A stretch of DNA of 64,000 nt from Trileptium ribeirensis (GCA_030248225.1 JASANE010021112.1:1-64000); one strand, 5' to 3'; positions 48,556-60,368 are shown, numbered from the stretch's first letter. Numbers and translations are program-made. Notes: generated by a model not told the origin, from the sequence alone.

Positions 48556-48968
48556 ACTGCGTTTTGCGTCGTTCCGCGTGTGTACTTGCATTTGTCCGCG
48601 ACTATAATATTAAATTTTTACAGATTGCAAGACGGGTTAGAAGATATTATTATTGTGAAATTAATTCTATTGCAAATGAAACAGGCCGAAAACGCGAAAA
48701 CACCTAGAACTGTGTGAATTGTCTATTATCAACGAGAACTAAAGCGTTAATTTGCGCAGCTGTTTGCTGTGAACACGGAATGAATTTAATTTATAGTTTC
48801 CGAGCGAAATAAATATCACAAACGATGCGTACTGTGTACCTACATAAAGCCATCACCGAAAACCTAGAGGCTCACTGAGGAGCTGTCACTTCTTCGTATT
48901 GTAAGGACGGCAATTATTGGCTCCGGAATAATTGCACACTTAGTATTGTTTTAATTTACAACTATTAG

Positions 48969-49106
48969 GCGTCAATCACTCGTTGCAGTCAACCACTAGC
49001 TGGCTTTAGTGCTCGTTGTTTGGAGGACGAACAGCTGTTCGAGCACATCCTTGCCACAAATGGTGATCAATCTTCCGAGCTTTACGTTATCGATACTAGG
49101 CCTAAA
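48969..49106 (+). CDS. Myotubularin-related (MTMR6/7/8-like) exon 2 of 2 seen
   Basis: 46 codons, acceptor tattag at 48968, donor gtaagt at 49107, phase 0. Encodes ASITRCSQPLAGFSARCLED, then EQLFEHILATNGDQSSELYV and IDTRPK. The RCSQPL.GFSARC..DEQ and YV.DTRPK blocks point to the MTMR6/7/8 branch rather than MTM1/MTMR2. The intron before it (1.7 kb) contains the 51-bp minisatellite. Confidence 0.93.
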
Positions 49107-49135
49107 GTAAGTATTGTTGTAATGCAGTGCACTAC

Positions 49136-49745
49136 CCAATTATCTTTAATCATTTCATGCCCACTAGATTCAAATGGATCGAAGATACGTTATGAGTCGT
49201 TGTGTTTACTGAGTTTGTCGTTTGCTGTACGTTTGCACGTGCGTTGTTATTCGCTCGCGTTGTGAGGTTCCTTAAGGAACCGAGCAATAGCTTTCAGATA
49301 GTTCAGTAGTTTGCGTACACAACTTTCACCCGTACGTCTCCGATCCGCTTCCTGGCACCGGCTTGAGTTTGTCAAACATTGTACGATACACAAATTAATA
49401 ATTCGAGCATGAGAGTGTTGATTATTGCCAATCATATAGCTAATCTTTTCATGCTCACTAGGTCTAAATGGACGTAACGCACGCCGTGAGTCGTTTATTT
49501 ACTGAATTTGTCGTATACTATTATACGTTTGCACGGGCGTTGTTATTCGATCGCAATGTGTGGTTTCTTAAGGAACCTAGCAACAGCTCCTACATAGCTC
49601 AGTAGTTTGCGTAAGCAGGTTTCATTCATACGTCTCGGGTTCGATCACTCGCGCCGTTTTGAGTTTATCAAATATTACACGACACAAATTAACTCTAGCA
49701 TGAAGAGCTGAAAATACTAGTCGCGTTTAATTGGCTCATTTCCTA
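49136..49745 (+). repeat. Two tandem units of about 300 bp with tRNA-like heads (right arm)
   Basis: CTTAAGGAAC recurs at 49271 and 49567 (period 296). Unit 2 contains TAGCTCAGTAGTTTGCG (about 49596) and GGGTTCGATCA (about 49638), an A-box/B-box pair at tRNA spacing. Unit 1 has the eroded version TAGTTCAGTAGTTTGCG. Both continue with GAGTTT(G/A)TCAAA. Confidence 0.65.
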
Positions 49746-50989
49746 AGTGAATTGCGAAACATGTGGTCAGAAATCAAGTTATGTGAGAGACTTTACTGAT
49801 ATAGTGGACCCAAGTAATTGGACTGACAAAGACTTGTCATATTGCGTTATAAAGTTGTAACGGGTTTTTTGATGTTTTACCATCCTTGTGATATCTCAAA
49901 AATGGACGTTTGTTTATTCATTTTGGTGGTATCCAGACTAAATTGTATACTCATTAGGCAACATTTTACTTCGCAGGGAAGGTAGAGCCCATGAAAATTG
50001 GGTTCCATGCTACACTGTCGATAAAAAATTTTAGGCTCCTTCAGGTCATTCCCTCAGTGTTATTGTAAAAAAAAAATAGGAGGTGACTTATTACAACTAA
50101 AATTTTGAACTGGAACTATAATAATTGCAAATAGCCGTTGGGTGGAGTTTTGGCATTTTGAACTACAATACGTTCTTTGATTCTCGCATATAAATATAAA
50201 GCAGCCTGTTTTTTGTTTCAACCGACCGGCTGATGTTGCAGAAAGAACTTATTGTATGGAATGGGCATATCGTATATTATTTTTTGTAAACGAACGTTTT
50301 AAGTTATTCCACAATTTTGCGGACTACTTGGTTTGATCGACAAAAGGGGAAGCAGTACATGGAAAGTTTTACTGTGTACGGGTGGGAGCTGAAGCCTAAG
50401 ATTAGAGCGCCCTTTAAAATTTTGATGTTTGGACACCCGCAGATACTATGTACATATTTGTGTATGTGTAATACAATGTATATATATAATTATTATATTA
50501 TGCTGTACCACACATTCTAGTTTCCTGCGCATTATTACTACGTAATATTTTTCAAACGGAACGAGCGATGCGAGTGGAGTTTCCACTGACTTCGCTAGGA
50601 AGGGAAATCGAAAAAATTTTTTTGTCTGCCGCTGTGATTTATAACTCATTTTTAGGTGGACGGATTTCGTCAAATTTTTGGTTGGATAACAAAAGTGACG
50701 ACGATGTGCGGTTTAGTTGAGCACGAATAGCTCTGACCCCATCACCCAGGTCAAAATGGCACAAAACGGTTTTAAAGGATTCGTTTAAGCCATACGGTTA
50801 CCAGTTTTTTGCAGTCCATATCTCACAACACATGCTTCGCATCGACTACACAGAATCAGGTCATCGAGATCTAGCAACTTTGTTGATCAAGACATTTTTG
50901 AGGGCCATTCTCTGGGCCGCTGTGGGGCTGAATATTGGTCTTAAAGTCCCTTTGCCAGAAATAACGATTTTTCAAATTTCCCCTCCTTA
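49746..50989. other. Right-arm non-coding repeat segment
   Basis: AT-rich; includes the block (50620-51080) shared with the dispersed repeat at 38145-38600. No myotubularin exon is recognised here. Confidence 0.5.
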
Positions 50990-51775
50990 TTGCTTGTTTT
51001 TACCTTTCAATGAATGCATTATGTTATCAAGCACGCTGAATACGATGGGTTTGCTATCTATAGTACAACATGACTGTAATAATACCTTTGATCGGGGTTT
51101 CAAGGTTTTTTGCTCGACGAACTTGATTTTTAAAATGTGCTTTTTTCACTTGTCTGATTGTGTGTTGCGTGCATGGCACCAAGAATGGTTTATGTTATAG
51201 GTATTTCTTAAAGATGAATTCAATTATTTAGTTATCTAGTGTCCACGGTGCATATTTAATTGGTTTTCCATGGATTTAGGGTCAATGCATTTGATTTTCA
51301 GAATATAGTCTCTCTTCAGTTGTTTGGTTACATGTTTAGTGCAGGTCATAAAGAATTGTCTATATTCGTTTTTCGGTGGGCTGAGTACGATGGTTTAGTT
51401 ATCTAAAGTCCAGCTTGCATATTTCATGCCTTTTAATATAAGTTTCAATGTGTTGAGGGTCACTGAACCCAATTTTCAGAAAATATTCTGTATTACGTTA
51501 TTTGGTTACCTGTCGCATATAGATCATTCAAGAATTATATACGTCTTCCGGTAGGCTGAATACTATGGTTTGGTTATCTAGAGACCAGCACAAATACTTG
51601 ATGAGTTGTCAGTTGTTTTCGATGTGTTTGGGGTCGACGAGGTTTCAGGATTTTCGATGATTTCAGCGTTACAGAGGTTTTAGGATGGTATATTCATCAA
51701 ACACATCTTGTTACAGGTCATTAAACAAAATAATTTTAAAATGAAACAACCATCCCTCCGTTTTACCCTCGTTTG
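50990..51775. repeat. Satellite-like repeat, mirror of group 1 (P2 right arm)
   Basis: Reverse-complement landmarks GTTATCTAG near 51228, 51398 and 51573, ending at CCGTTTTACCCTCG near 51758-51771. Confidence 0.78.
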
Positions 51776-52110
51776 CTTGTTACTAGTATAATAAATTATG
51801 TTTGTATATTGATGGAAATTTATTACATTACACTGCTAAATTTGCCTATATAAAGTTGTGCATGTTTTTGGCATAAATTGTAGTGTAGTTTAAGCAAAGT
51901 CACACCCCTAGGAATGTATTGAAAACCTGTATACTGACTGTTTTAGGGTGATGGCCGCGAAAATAAACTACCTAATGTTGTCTGCACGATAACCATTAGG
52001 ACATATAAAGGTCATAATTAGTAGGAAATTTATATTTTGCTAAAATCAGCCTGGAAGGACTATCTTCGCTACCGACAACTTTCTGCACGATAACCATAAC
52101 CCTGTGGTAG

Positions 52111-54382
52111 GTCGTCCTAACAATGCCTGCCAATTATGTGTTGTCTACGTACACTAAAATCAGATTCAAACAATTGAGTAAAAATAGCTCCGACAGCATT
52201 CTGTGAAAGCAGCAAAAGCCTACTAATGTGCCTCAAAAATTGTTTAGTCTTTTATATCCCCAAATTTTCTTAACTCGGTGAGATAGAGGAAATTTTGAGG
52301 GCTACTGAAGCCCGACGGAGGCTAATTCCCCGTCCCTAATCTGCGGTTCTTCCAAGCTCAAACACGGCATGAGCATGGACGTTCAACGAAGCTGCAGATT
52401 TGGAAAACGATTAAAACAAAGCATCGAACAAGTCCTATCTTGTGATATGCACGTGCCAAGGAATTTACCGTGGTCGGCTCAGGAAGAATTCGTTGATCCT
52501 ACCTCAAGTGAAGCAAATAATGTAAAACTTGGACGAGAAACACCCAATTTGTACGCTTACCTAAGACCACGGGGAATCAGACACTCGACTTGGTTGGTGG
52601 ATTTTCCACCTGTCGGTACCTTGTACCCTAAGTCGCCTCGCACTTTCACTTCGAAAGTTAAAAAGTGTACATATCTTGTGCGGAAGGGACACGCACATTC
52701 ACTGGGAACCTAAACGAACGGCCTTTACAATTACACAGCAGGGAAATTAGACCCCTGCGTACGCCGATCCTTGCTCACACTTACGTTCTTTGATCCTTGG
52801 GGCAGCACCAGCTGAACCCCTCGCGAGGTGTATTGCTGCGCGGGAAATCCTTCACGACCGATCCCATACGAAGCGAAAAGCGAAAAAACGAAAAGCCGCC
52901 GAGTTAGGACGAGTTGGGAGGGTTGAACAATCCAAATTCAAACAGATCGGCACGCTAATTGGGCTGAAGTAGGAAGTTGCGTGTCCCGAAAGTAGTCGTA
53001 ATAGTTTAAGTTAAGTTGGGACCGGAAATTGTTCGAACATTATGAGTTTAGAATCCAATTTCGCTGGACATCCGGCGATGAGGACGGGAAGTAAGGACTT
53101 TGAAATCTACTTTTCTTGGGAAAATTTGGACAAAAATCACAGATGGTCAACTTCCGAGTACTCGGAAGATTCAAACTTTAAGTCGGCAAATTTAATTGAA
53201 GCCGACTCTCTTTAAGGACATCGACGGTTTACGGTAGCCGTCAAGACTTCATTTTCCGGAAGTGTCCCCAATTGGACACTGGACAGAAAACCCAAAAAAG
53301 TGGGCGTCAAGAAGTCGCCAACGATTGGACGGCGACAAAATCGCCATCGTAACATACAGGCGAAAATTTCGAGGTTACGACCAACGCGTCGAATCTTGGA
53401 ATCAGTTTGACTTCGGCAGCGCGGAGTTCGGTCGACTCTACTGACCGGCTCCGACGCAGGATTTCACGCATTAACTGTATGTTGTTTTCACTTGCTCGGT
53501 GGCTTTTCGTTTCTTCGCTTTTCGCTTCGTATGGGATCGGTCGTGAAGGATTTCCGCGCAGGTATACACCTCGCGAAGGGGGTTCAGCTGGTGCTGCCCC
53601 AAGGATCAAAGAACGTAAGTGTGAGCAAGGATCGGCGTATGCAGGGGTCTAATTTCCCTGCTGTGTGAATTGTAACAGGCCGTTCGTTTAGGTTCCCAGT
53701 GAATGTAGCGTGTTCCCTTTATATAAACAGACTCATTACCTTTTGAAGTTCTACCCGTGGGTCCCGCTGAAGTGCTACACACAGACCCCACTTAGAATGA
53801 ATATCTAGGATCGAATTCCGAAGTGAAAGTGCGAGGCGACTTAGGGTACATAGGTACCGAGCATAGGGAAAATTCACCAACCAAGTCGAAGTCAGTCTGA
53901 TTCCCCGTGGTCTTAGGTAAGGCGTAACAAATTGGGCGCTTCTCGTCCAAGTTTTACATTATTTGCTTCTCTTGAGGTAGGATCAACGAATTTTTCCTGA
54001 GCCGACCACGGTAAAATTCCTTGGACGTGCATATCACAAGATAAGGACTTGTTCGATGCTTTGTTTTAATTGTTTTCCAAATTTGCAGCTTCGTTGAACG
54101 TCCAATGCTCATGCCGTGTTTGAGCTTGGACAGAACCGCAGATTAGGGACGGGGGACTAGCCTCCGTCGGGCTTCAGTAAGCCCTCAAAATTTCCTCTAT
54201 CTCACCGAGTTAAGAAAATTTGGGGATATAAAAGACTAAACAATTTCTAGGCACATTAACTTGAGCTTAAGGTCTTTGCTGCTTTCACAGAATGCTGTCT
54301 CGGAGTCATTTTTACTCAATTGTTTGAATCTGATTTTAGTGTACGTAGACAACATAATCGGCAGGCATCTCGTTAGGACGAC
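52111..54382. repeat. Palindrome P3 (2.3 kb)
   Basis: Arms 52111-52906 and 53494-54382 are reverse complements (GTCGTCCTAAC start, TGTCTACGTACACTAAAATC, GACGGAGGCTA, GCAGCACCAGCTGAACCCC). The right arm is about 90 bp longer (an insertion around 53706-53790). The loop 52907-53493 is unique. It begins about 13 bp after palindrome P2. Open frames in it (52369-52713, 53407-53652) are unrecognised. Confidence 0.92.
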
Positions 54383-57249
54383 TGACCAGAGGAACGCTAG
54401 GTGACCACCCCATGACCTCTATGATCACAAAATTTGGCTAAGGGAACAAGACCCCCAGCCGACCAAAATTCCGACGACCCCTTTCGGTGCCGCGAACGCA
54501 TCGTTTGTGGTGATACACAAGTTCGGACTCCAAATAACTATGTCGCTAAAATAATTAAATTTACTGGTGTTAACCACAGCACCACGCAATGGTCTTCCCT
54601 GGAGACCACTGTTTAAAGGAAACAGAATTAACGCTTGCCCCTGCGCCATTGCTAGAAACCGCCTTTGCGGGAGAAACACGTTGTGTCCCCGCCTTGAAAC
54701 AAAATTTTGAGACTTTCTAAAACTAAAGAAAACTTACCTCCTCGCCCTGGCCTTTTTGGCCCCAAACCGGGCGAGAGCAAAACCCCTTTTTCTTTTTGGA
54801 GCGAGTCGATCGCTGAGTTTAACCAGGTTTCACTATTTATCATGAGTGCCCGTTAGGCTATGTACTATATATGCCCAGTTTCGCTTTCTCTATACTTTCA
54901 GTATCAGCTAGTTACATTTTCCCGTAGTGTGAGTTGATCCTGCACGGAGAATTTAAGTCCGCTGCAGAATCTTACGCTCTAACCATTCAGCCATAGGAAC
55001 ACACCAACGTTTACTATTACGTTGGTGATAACTCAACTGCACAACACAGCAGTTGAGACACTGCATACGGCAGTGTAATAGGACGACGAAATCGTCGTTA
55101 GAGAGAGGCAAAGAAAAACGACAAGGAGACGAACCAAAGGACGCAAGAGCGTCCCGGGCCGATCGCCCAAGGGCCCGAGTGGTGCAAACGACCACATTAG
55201 GCAGGAAACAAGGCTAATTTAGCCTTTGGTTAGGTGTAGTCCGTCAGAAAAAGGACTCGCCGCCTCGCCCAAGAAAAAACCCAACATCAAAACCAAGAGC
55301 GAAAGTAGCTGTCTACCAAAATTAAGGGAAAATCAACCGGCTGGACGATTGTCCCGCAAGTCGTTTAAAAGGACGCATCACGCCGCGTTGCAACCATAAC
55401 CGTGTCCCGTCGGCTTGGATTACAGGAAACTGTTCCATTTTTCTACTTCATTTGCCCCCCCCCGTCTTCTTCGTTCGGTCAGTCGTACTATTAGGTAGGT
55501 AGGGATGCCAAACGCTATAGGGCGAAATTATGCATAGGCGCAAATGTGAATATATCTGGAGGATAAATTTCCGGAGTCGGTGTTACCTTATGTAGCTCTG
55601 CAACTAGGCTGTCGAGCCCGTGTAGTCAGTCCCGAACACCGCTTTTCCCGCCGCCCATCTTAAGTATTCGTCGCCCAGAGCGACCTGCAATGAGGAGCGA
55701 TTTCTGAAGCACTCTAGGGCCCCTGCTCAGTGCACTGCATAGCTGAGTAGCTCGCTAATATTGAGTCGAAGCAGGGATAACCGCCCCTAGTTCGCAACTT
55801 GGCGAATAACCGTACGCTCCTCCCTTGTTCTTTTCGTTTTACGTCCCATGCCACTATGTTGTGTTGAACTGCATTGACCACAGCGAGATATTACTAGGCT
55901 TCCCCGATCCGTTTTATTAGTCCCGCCACCTAGGAACACTCGCCCCTCGATAACGGTTGAACTATGTAAATAAACGTTGTATCTTAGACATTGCGTTCAG
56001 ACTTATTTCATTCCGAGACGCTAGGGATTTCGGCTTTCTACATGGTTTGTCCGCACGGACGAGCAGGCCCTGCTCGCCATGGCTTGCGTGCGAGAATGCC
56101 GCAAGCACTGGCGCGCATGGCCTTCTAATCTATCTATTTGCGCTTTACCGGATCTAGGAAATGAAACAATTGGAAAACGTTACCAAAAGTTGACCCGTTA
56201 GTGACAGTGACTCAAAATTTGTTAGGCATCCTCTTTATTTTGATAGGCTAAAACTTTCACTGGTCCAGGTACCAGTACGCTTGCTTAGAATTTACTGATA
56301 AGTGCAGGCCACGCCATTGATAATCCGACACTAAATACTCAGGGCTTGTCGGAACCCTGTGGGGGCCACATAGGTCAATGCTCTAACACGGAGCATACCG
56401 CGATTTTAACTAGGCAAATCGTCTTGAGCTTCGAATTTCTAGGGACTTTTTCACATTCTATTTCAAAACTCACTACGCTAAAATAGATCTTAACAACTTC
56501 CGATGAGTCTAAGATAGGGAATAGCGGCTAAGCTCCATGACCTGCGAGCAGGTGTCGGTGCTAGCCTCCCTGGGGGACCTCAGAAATCATACCGGATACT
56601 AGACACGTGCGCAACCCTTCGGGCGGGGTCCGAACACGCCCCGTGAAGCGCGCCTGCGGCCTGCTAAGCTGCGTAACTTCTTGGGTCTGACCAAGAATAG
56701 GTTTAAAAATTTATAATCACGGTCCACCCTTGAGGTTACGATAGCCGGGGTCGTATGGGCATGGTGTTAGGAAGTTGCGCCATGCAGCTGCGTCACCGGT
56801 TATTACAACGTATGGGGGCCACGCCGTGAGCGGCGTAAATTTTCATTTAAATCCCAAGTAGTGAGTTTAAAATTGTGTTCAAACCTCATGCCATGAGCGC
56901 CAAGTTCTTCGTCCTACTCCATGAAGGAAGTCTGAATTTTACCTCACCTACAAACAGCAAACCGGTTCAATTCTACCTTTATATGGACCTCTCGCAGTAG
57001 GGACCCGTTGTGACACTCGTTTAACACTCACAATTTATGTTATATATGTTTGCGTTAATATTCCGCTTGGCTCGTTTTGTTATTGTGCCCTCGTACATGT
57101 GGCTTTTGGAATTGTTGGCCACGTCGCGTATTACGAACAGGTGTCGCCGTTGCGGTCGCCGCATCTGAGCCAGTCTAGTGTGTCAGTAGTCACAAGGGGC
57201 ATTTTTCAGGATTGCTTACTAATTGCTTACTTTATCTAATTTAATATCT
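54383..57249. other. Spacer with one tRNA-like head, nothing else recognised
   Basis: Mixed composition, many short open frames without features. I see a SINE-like head at 54930-55004 and a C run near 55446, but no exons or transposon domains. Confidence 0.4.
54930..55004 (-). repeat. tRNA-like SINE head
   Basis: On the minus strand TATGGCTGAATGGTTAGAGC (A-box-like, 54976-54995) is followed by CAGGATCAACTC (B-box-like, about 54930-54942). Arm pairing is incomplete, so it is a tRNA-derived relic, not a tRNA gene. Confidence 0.5.
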
Positions 57250-58175
57250 ATCATCAATATAGCCGTTGTATTTTACCAAATTCGGCGTCATTAATTCATT
57301 TGTGTCGCTTTGTCTCGATTCCGACTCGTTAATTTATCACAAGTGCCCGATTGCTCGTCGCTGTTCAGACATCGCTATCTCCGTTTTGCCCGGGACTACT
57401 GGTAGCTATTTTATATCGTACCCGACTATCGATCGTCGGTCGTCTGTGCGCTGTACTAATTGGACTCGCTCGCCAGCTGCGCCACAGTGAACGATTATTG
57501 GACTGTTTGGAACTGTCAATTTGCCCAATATCGCCGACAACCTCGCTCTGCTGCATTCACAAACCATCCTTCGTACGTCAATCGTTTTAGTGATTCTTGC
57601 CCGCGCCTCATCCGACTCACGGGACTGGTTCTTTGCTGCTGTCGCTGGATATCTGGACGTATCGCCAGTTGGACTGCGTTGGACGTGTTGCGGAAAGATC
57701 TCGCGTATTGGACATTTGATCTGGAAGCAGCTGAATCCGAAGAGTTGGACATTGTAAATTGCTTTAGCTGTATCTTTGATTTTTATACCATTTTGCTTAC
57801 GTTAATTTGTGCTTGTGTTTGCTTGAATCTAATCAGTAACGTAGCGTTGTTAGGATTCGTTGGTTTAACGACTGTGACCATAATAGCGAATTCGCCTGTC
57901 GGACTGTTTGCTTCAGTGCTTACCGGGACCGTTGCGTTTCTTAATTGATAACTGGAATATTAGGCGAGCTGTTTTTGGACTGTTTAGTCGTGTGGGTCAA
58001 GATAGTTTGGTTCAACGCTAACGTGATCGTTTGTCCTCGCCCTAATACATTTTTGTGTATTCGCACGGGATTTAACGCACGCATTTGACACCTTTGGCTG
58101 TTAATTAGACGCTAGTCTTCCTATATTTAAGTATACGCATTTATTTATCAAAGTTGAGAGCCTACACTTACACCA
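57250..58175 (+). other. Leader upstream of the isolated gag ORF
   Basis: Contains an open frame 57460-57948 with no recognised domain (ends in hydrophobic text) and no LTR that I can identify. It may be the 5' untranslated part of the retroelement whose Gag follows. Confidence 0.35.
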
Positions 58176-60368
58176 ATGCACCCTAACGTCAATCACAACG
58201 GAGATTTGGAGACTCGGGACTTTTTCGGCGCGACTGACGGACCGATGGAGGACACTGTACGGACTAGACCTCGACCGGCCGCAACTGCCGGCGAGCGGCC
58301 GTTGACGCCGCCACCACCTCGACCGACTGGACACTTGCGTCGTGGAGAATTTGCCGAAGCGCTCGGCGCGGACGCTAGTGCCACGAACGCGATCCTACAC
58401 CACTTAACCACCCAGTCCTCTGGCCCTCCAATGATACCGTTAAGAGATATGCCGACTTTTGATGGGAAGCCTGGAGGTCAGGATTTCGAGGATTGGGTTC
58501 GAATGTACAACCGTCTCGCCAACGCCAATGGTTGGGACGATCGTCGAAAACTGATTTGTGTACCTGCTCTCTTGCGTGGACCGGCAAGGGAGGCCTTCGA
58601 AGGCCTTCCACCGGCGAAGCGTCAAAGTTTTCTAGGACTTGTCGCCAACTTACGCTTTTTGTTTTCGTCTTCTCGTAGGCCTGAGAAATCATTATCAGGA
58701 CTTTGCACTAGGCAACAAGGAGCAAACGAACCAGTCGCAATGTACGGACTAGAGCTGCAGAAGTTGTGTGATCGTGCCTTCCCCGATATGGAGGACGAGC
58801 AGAGGGACACTATGCTTCGTATGTTCTTTCAGAGGGGTTTACGGCCCGAAGTGCGCAGGCAAGTTCTCAACCAAATTCATGAATGCGAGACGTTTCGCGA
58901 TACAGTAGCTGTTGCTAAGCGGTATGAGGACGCCAATGCTGCTTGCCCCGATCCAGACGCTTCGGTTACTAGTAAACCCCGCACCAAAACAGTAAACTCA
59001 CTTCTTGAGGAGGGAGGTGAAGGTCTGATCACACAGCTCCAGACTATGATAGAGGAACACCGTAAGGCAAACACTAGTAATAGTGATACGATCAGTCGAT
59101 TGTTAGACGTAATTGACAAACGAGCTGAAAATACACGCCAATTAAATGCACTCGCGCCGCCATTCGTGCCAGGCTCGCCTGCTGCGCCGCCGTGCTTTCC
59201 GATACCACATATCACTTGCTATCGCTGTGGAGAACCAGGACATGTCATGCGCGACTGTCCGCATCCTGCGCGCTATCCGCCAGCAGCTAACAACGTGCTG
59301 CGCAACGCCGAACCGGTACCAGTTTATGCTTCTGGCGCTATACGTCGAGAGCCAACTCAGTACCAGCCGAGGAACTACGGAGGAGCCTATCCACGAAACG
59401 ATAACTATCCTATGGGCCGTGGAGGTCCTCAGCAGCCTCCGCCTCGTCGCTTCGAGACCGGAGCTGGCCACCGAAATAATGTAGGATGGAGCAGTGGAGG
59501 AAACCGCCCTAGTTTGAACCAACCGAGATATCAGTCTAACCGCCCACCCCCAGGTTTTGCTAATAATGCTCGCGGAAACGGAGACTACGCAGGTAACCGA
59601 TACCCCGCTACATATAACAACCGGCAAGGACAGGCTAACGGATACCAGCGAGTCGCTAATGAGCGACCGCAGTTTGAGCGCAATATAGGTCCACAGCAAC
59701 AGTCTAATCGTCCTTATGTAGGAAACGGAGGAAATAGGAACGGAGGTGCAGGAGAGCGCCGCCGATACCAGCTAAACTGTAGTGCTTCGCAAACAAAAGG
59801 TAATCGTGACCCTAGCCCAGCCACCACCCACCGTTTAGACGTGCTTAGTCGCGAGCTCGGCATGATCCAGGGTAAGTTAGGATATAGCGCCCCGACTGGA
59901 CGAGTAAATGCTATTGCAATTGCAGACGAACCGCAGTACGACGACGACGGATATGAAATGAACCGAGACGACGATGACATGGACTTTTCCGAGATGACAG
60001 AGGGATTCGGTGAGAGGCATTTGAATGTGATTACGACTGCTCCTTGGGCTGGCGCCGCGCGTCTTCCTCGGAGTTGTAGTCCGTTCCAGCCGATTGACAA
60101 TCCCGAAGATAGGACATTGAGTTTAACGGACGCCGACTATGAACAGCATTCGGACGATAGCACCAGCACTGTATTATATAGCACCGAAAATAGAAAATAC
60201 CAAAAAGAGGGTTATTTGGGAGAGGGATTGTATATGTCATGTGTGGCCGCTAGCATAGCTATTGGTGGAAACTCAACTCGCTCGCTTGCTGCGTTTCAAC
60301 AACCTCAAACCATGCAAACTGGTGTCAGGCTAGAAGTTTCGAAAATGCACTACTTTCGTGCGCATTAA
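58176..60368 (+). CDS. gag: Isolated retroelement Gag, 730 codons, one CCHC knuckle
   Basis: Intact frame from ATG (context CACCAATGC) to TAA. An N-terminal Pro/Arg-rich segment (about 25-55) is followed by a retrotransposon gag region (about 85-235: PTFDGKPGGQDFEDWVRMYN, LICVPALLRGPAREAFEG, MLRMFFQRGLRPEVRRQVL), then a helical linker (about 270-320), a zinc knuckle CYRCGEPGHVMRDC with C348, C351, H356, C361, a long Gly/Asn/Arg/Pro-rich low-complexity part (about 365-560), and an acidic patch (DDDDMDF, about 605). Gag forms particles and binds RNA in Ty3-type elements. No protease, RT or integrase follows, and no LTR was found. It could be a truncated element, a non-autonomous one, or a captured gag; its openness over 2.2 kb suggests it is young or selected. 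Confidence 0.88.
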   Translation: MHPNVNHNGDLETRDFFGATDGPMEDTVRTRPRPAATAGERPLTPPPPRPTGHLRRGEFAEALGADASATNAILHHLTTQSSGPPMIPLRDMPTFDGKPGGQDFEDWVRMYNRLANANGWDDRRKLICVPALLRGPAREAFEGLPPAKRQSFLGLVANLRFLFSSSRRPEKSLSGLCTRQQGANEPVAMYGLELQKLCDRAFPDMEDEQRDTMLRMFFQRGLRPEVRRQVLNQIHECETFRDTVAVAKRYEDANAACPDPDASVTSKPRTKTVNSLLEEGGEGLITQLQTMIEEHRKANTSNSDTISRLLDVIDKRAENTRQLNALAPPFVPGSPAAPPCFPIPHITCYRCGEPGHVMRDCPHPARYPPAANNVLRNAEPVPVYASGAIRREPTQYQPRNYGGAYPRNDNYPMGRGGPQQPPPRRFETGAGHRNNVGWSSGGNRPSLNQPRYQSNRPPPGFANNARGNGDYAGNRYPATYNNRQGQANGYQRVANERPQFERNIGPQQQSNRPYVGNGGNRNGGAGERRRYQLNCSASQTKGNRDPSPATTHRLDVLSRELGMIQGKLGYSAPTGRVNAIAIADEPQYDDDGYEMNRDDDDMDFSEMTEGFGERHLNVITTAPWAGAARLPRSCSPFQPIDNPEDRTLSLTDADYEQHSDDSTSTVLYSTENRKYQKEGYLGEGLYMSCVAASIAIGGNSTRSLAAFQQPQTMQTGVRLEVSKMHYFRAH

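Larger units (their letters stand above)
46327..52097. repeat. Palindrome P2, right arm
   Basis: Reverse complement of 40245-46074. It holds the intact versions of both myotubularin-type exons. Its end (about 52097) is followed after about 13 bp by palindrome P3. Confidence 0.95.

Noticed and set aside
48135..48707. Overlapping open frames of 95-190 codons over the 51-bp minisatellite, both strands
   Set aside because: They follow from a tandem period divisible by three; none has a start context, domain or splice structure supporting it, and all lie in the intron between two MTMR-like exons.
49107..52097. Downstream myotubularin exons (the NAMANRAAGKGYE-type block or catalytic loop)
   Set aside because: I read the right arm after 49107 for these blocks and did not find them; repeats occupy the space.
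52369..52713. 114-codon open frame in palindrome P3
   Set aside because: No recognised domain and no intact counterpart in the mirror arm, as expected of a chance frame.
57460..57948. 162-codon open frame upstream of gag as a membrane protein
   Set aside because: The hydrophobic end is short and the start unsupported; the position suggests a retroelement leader.
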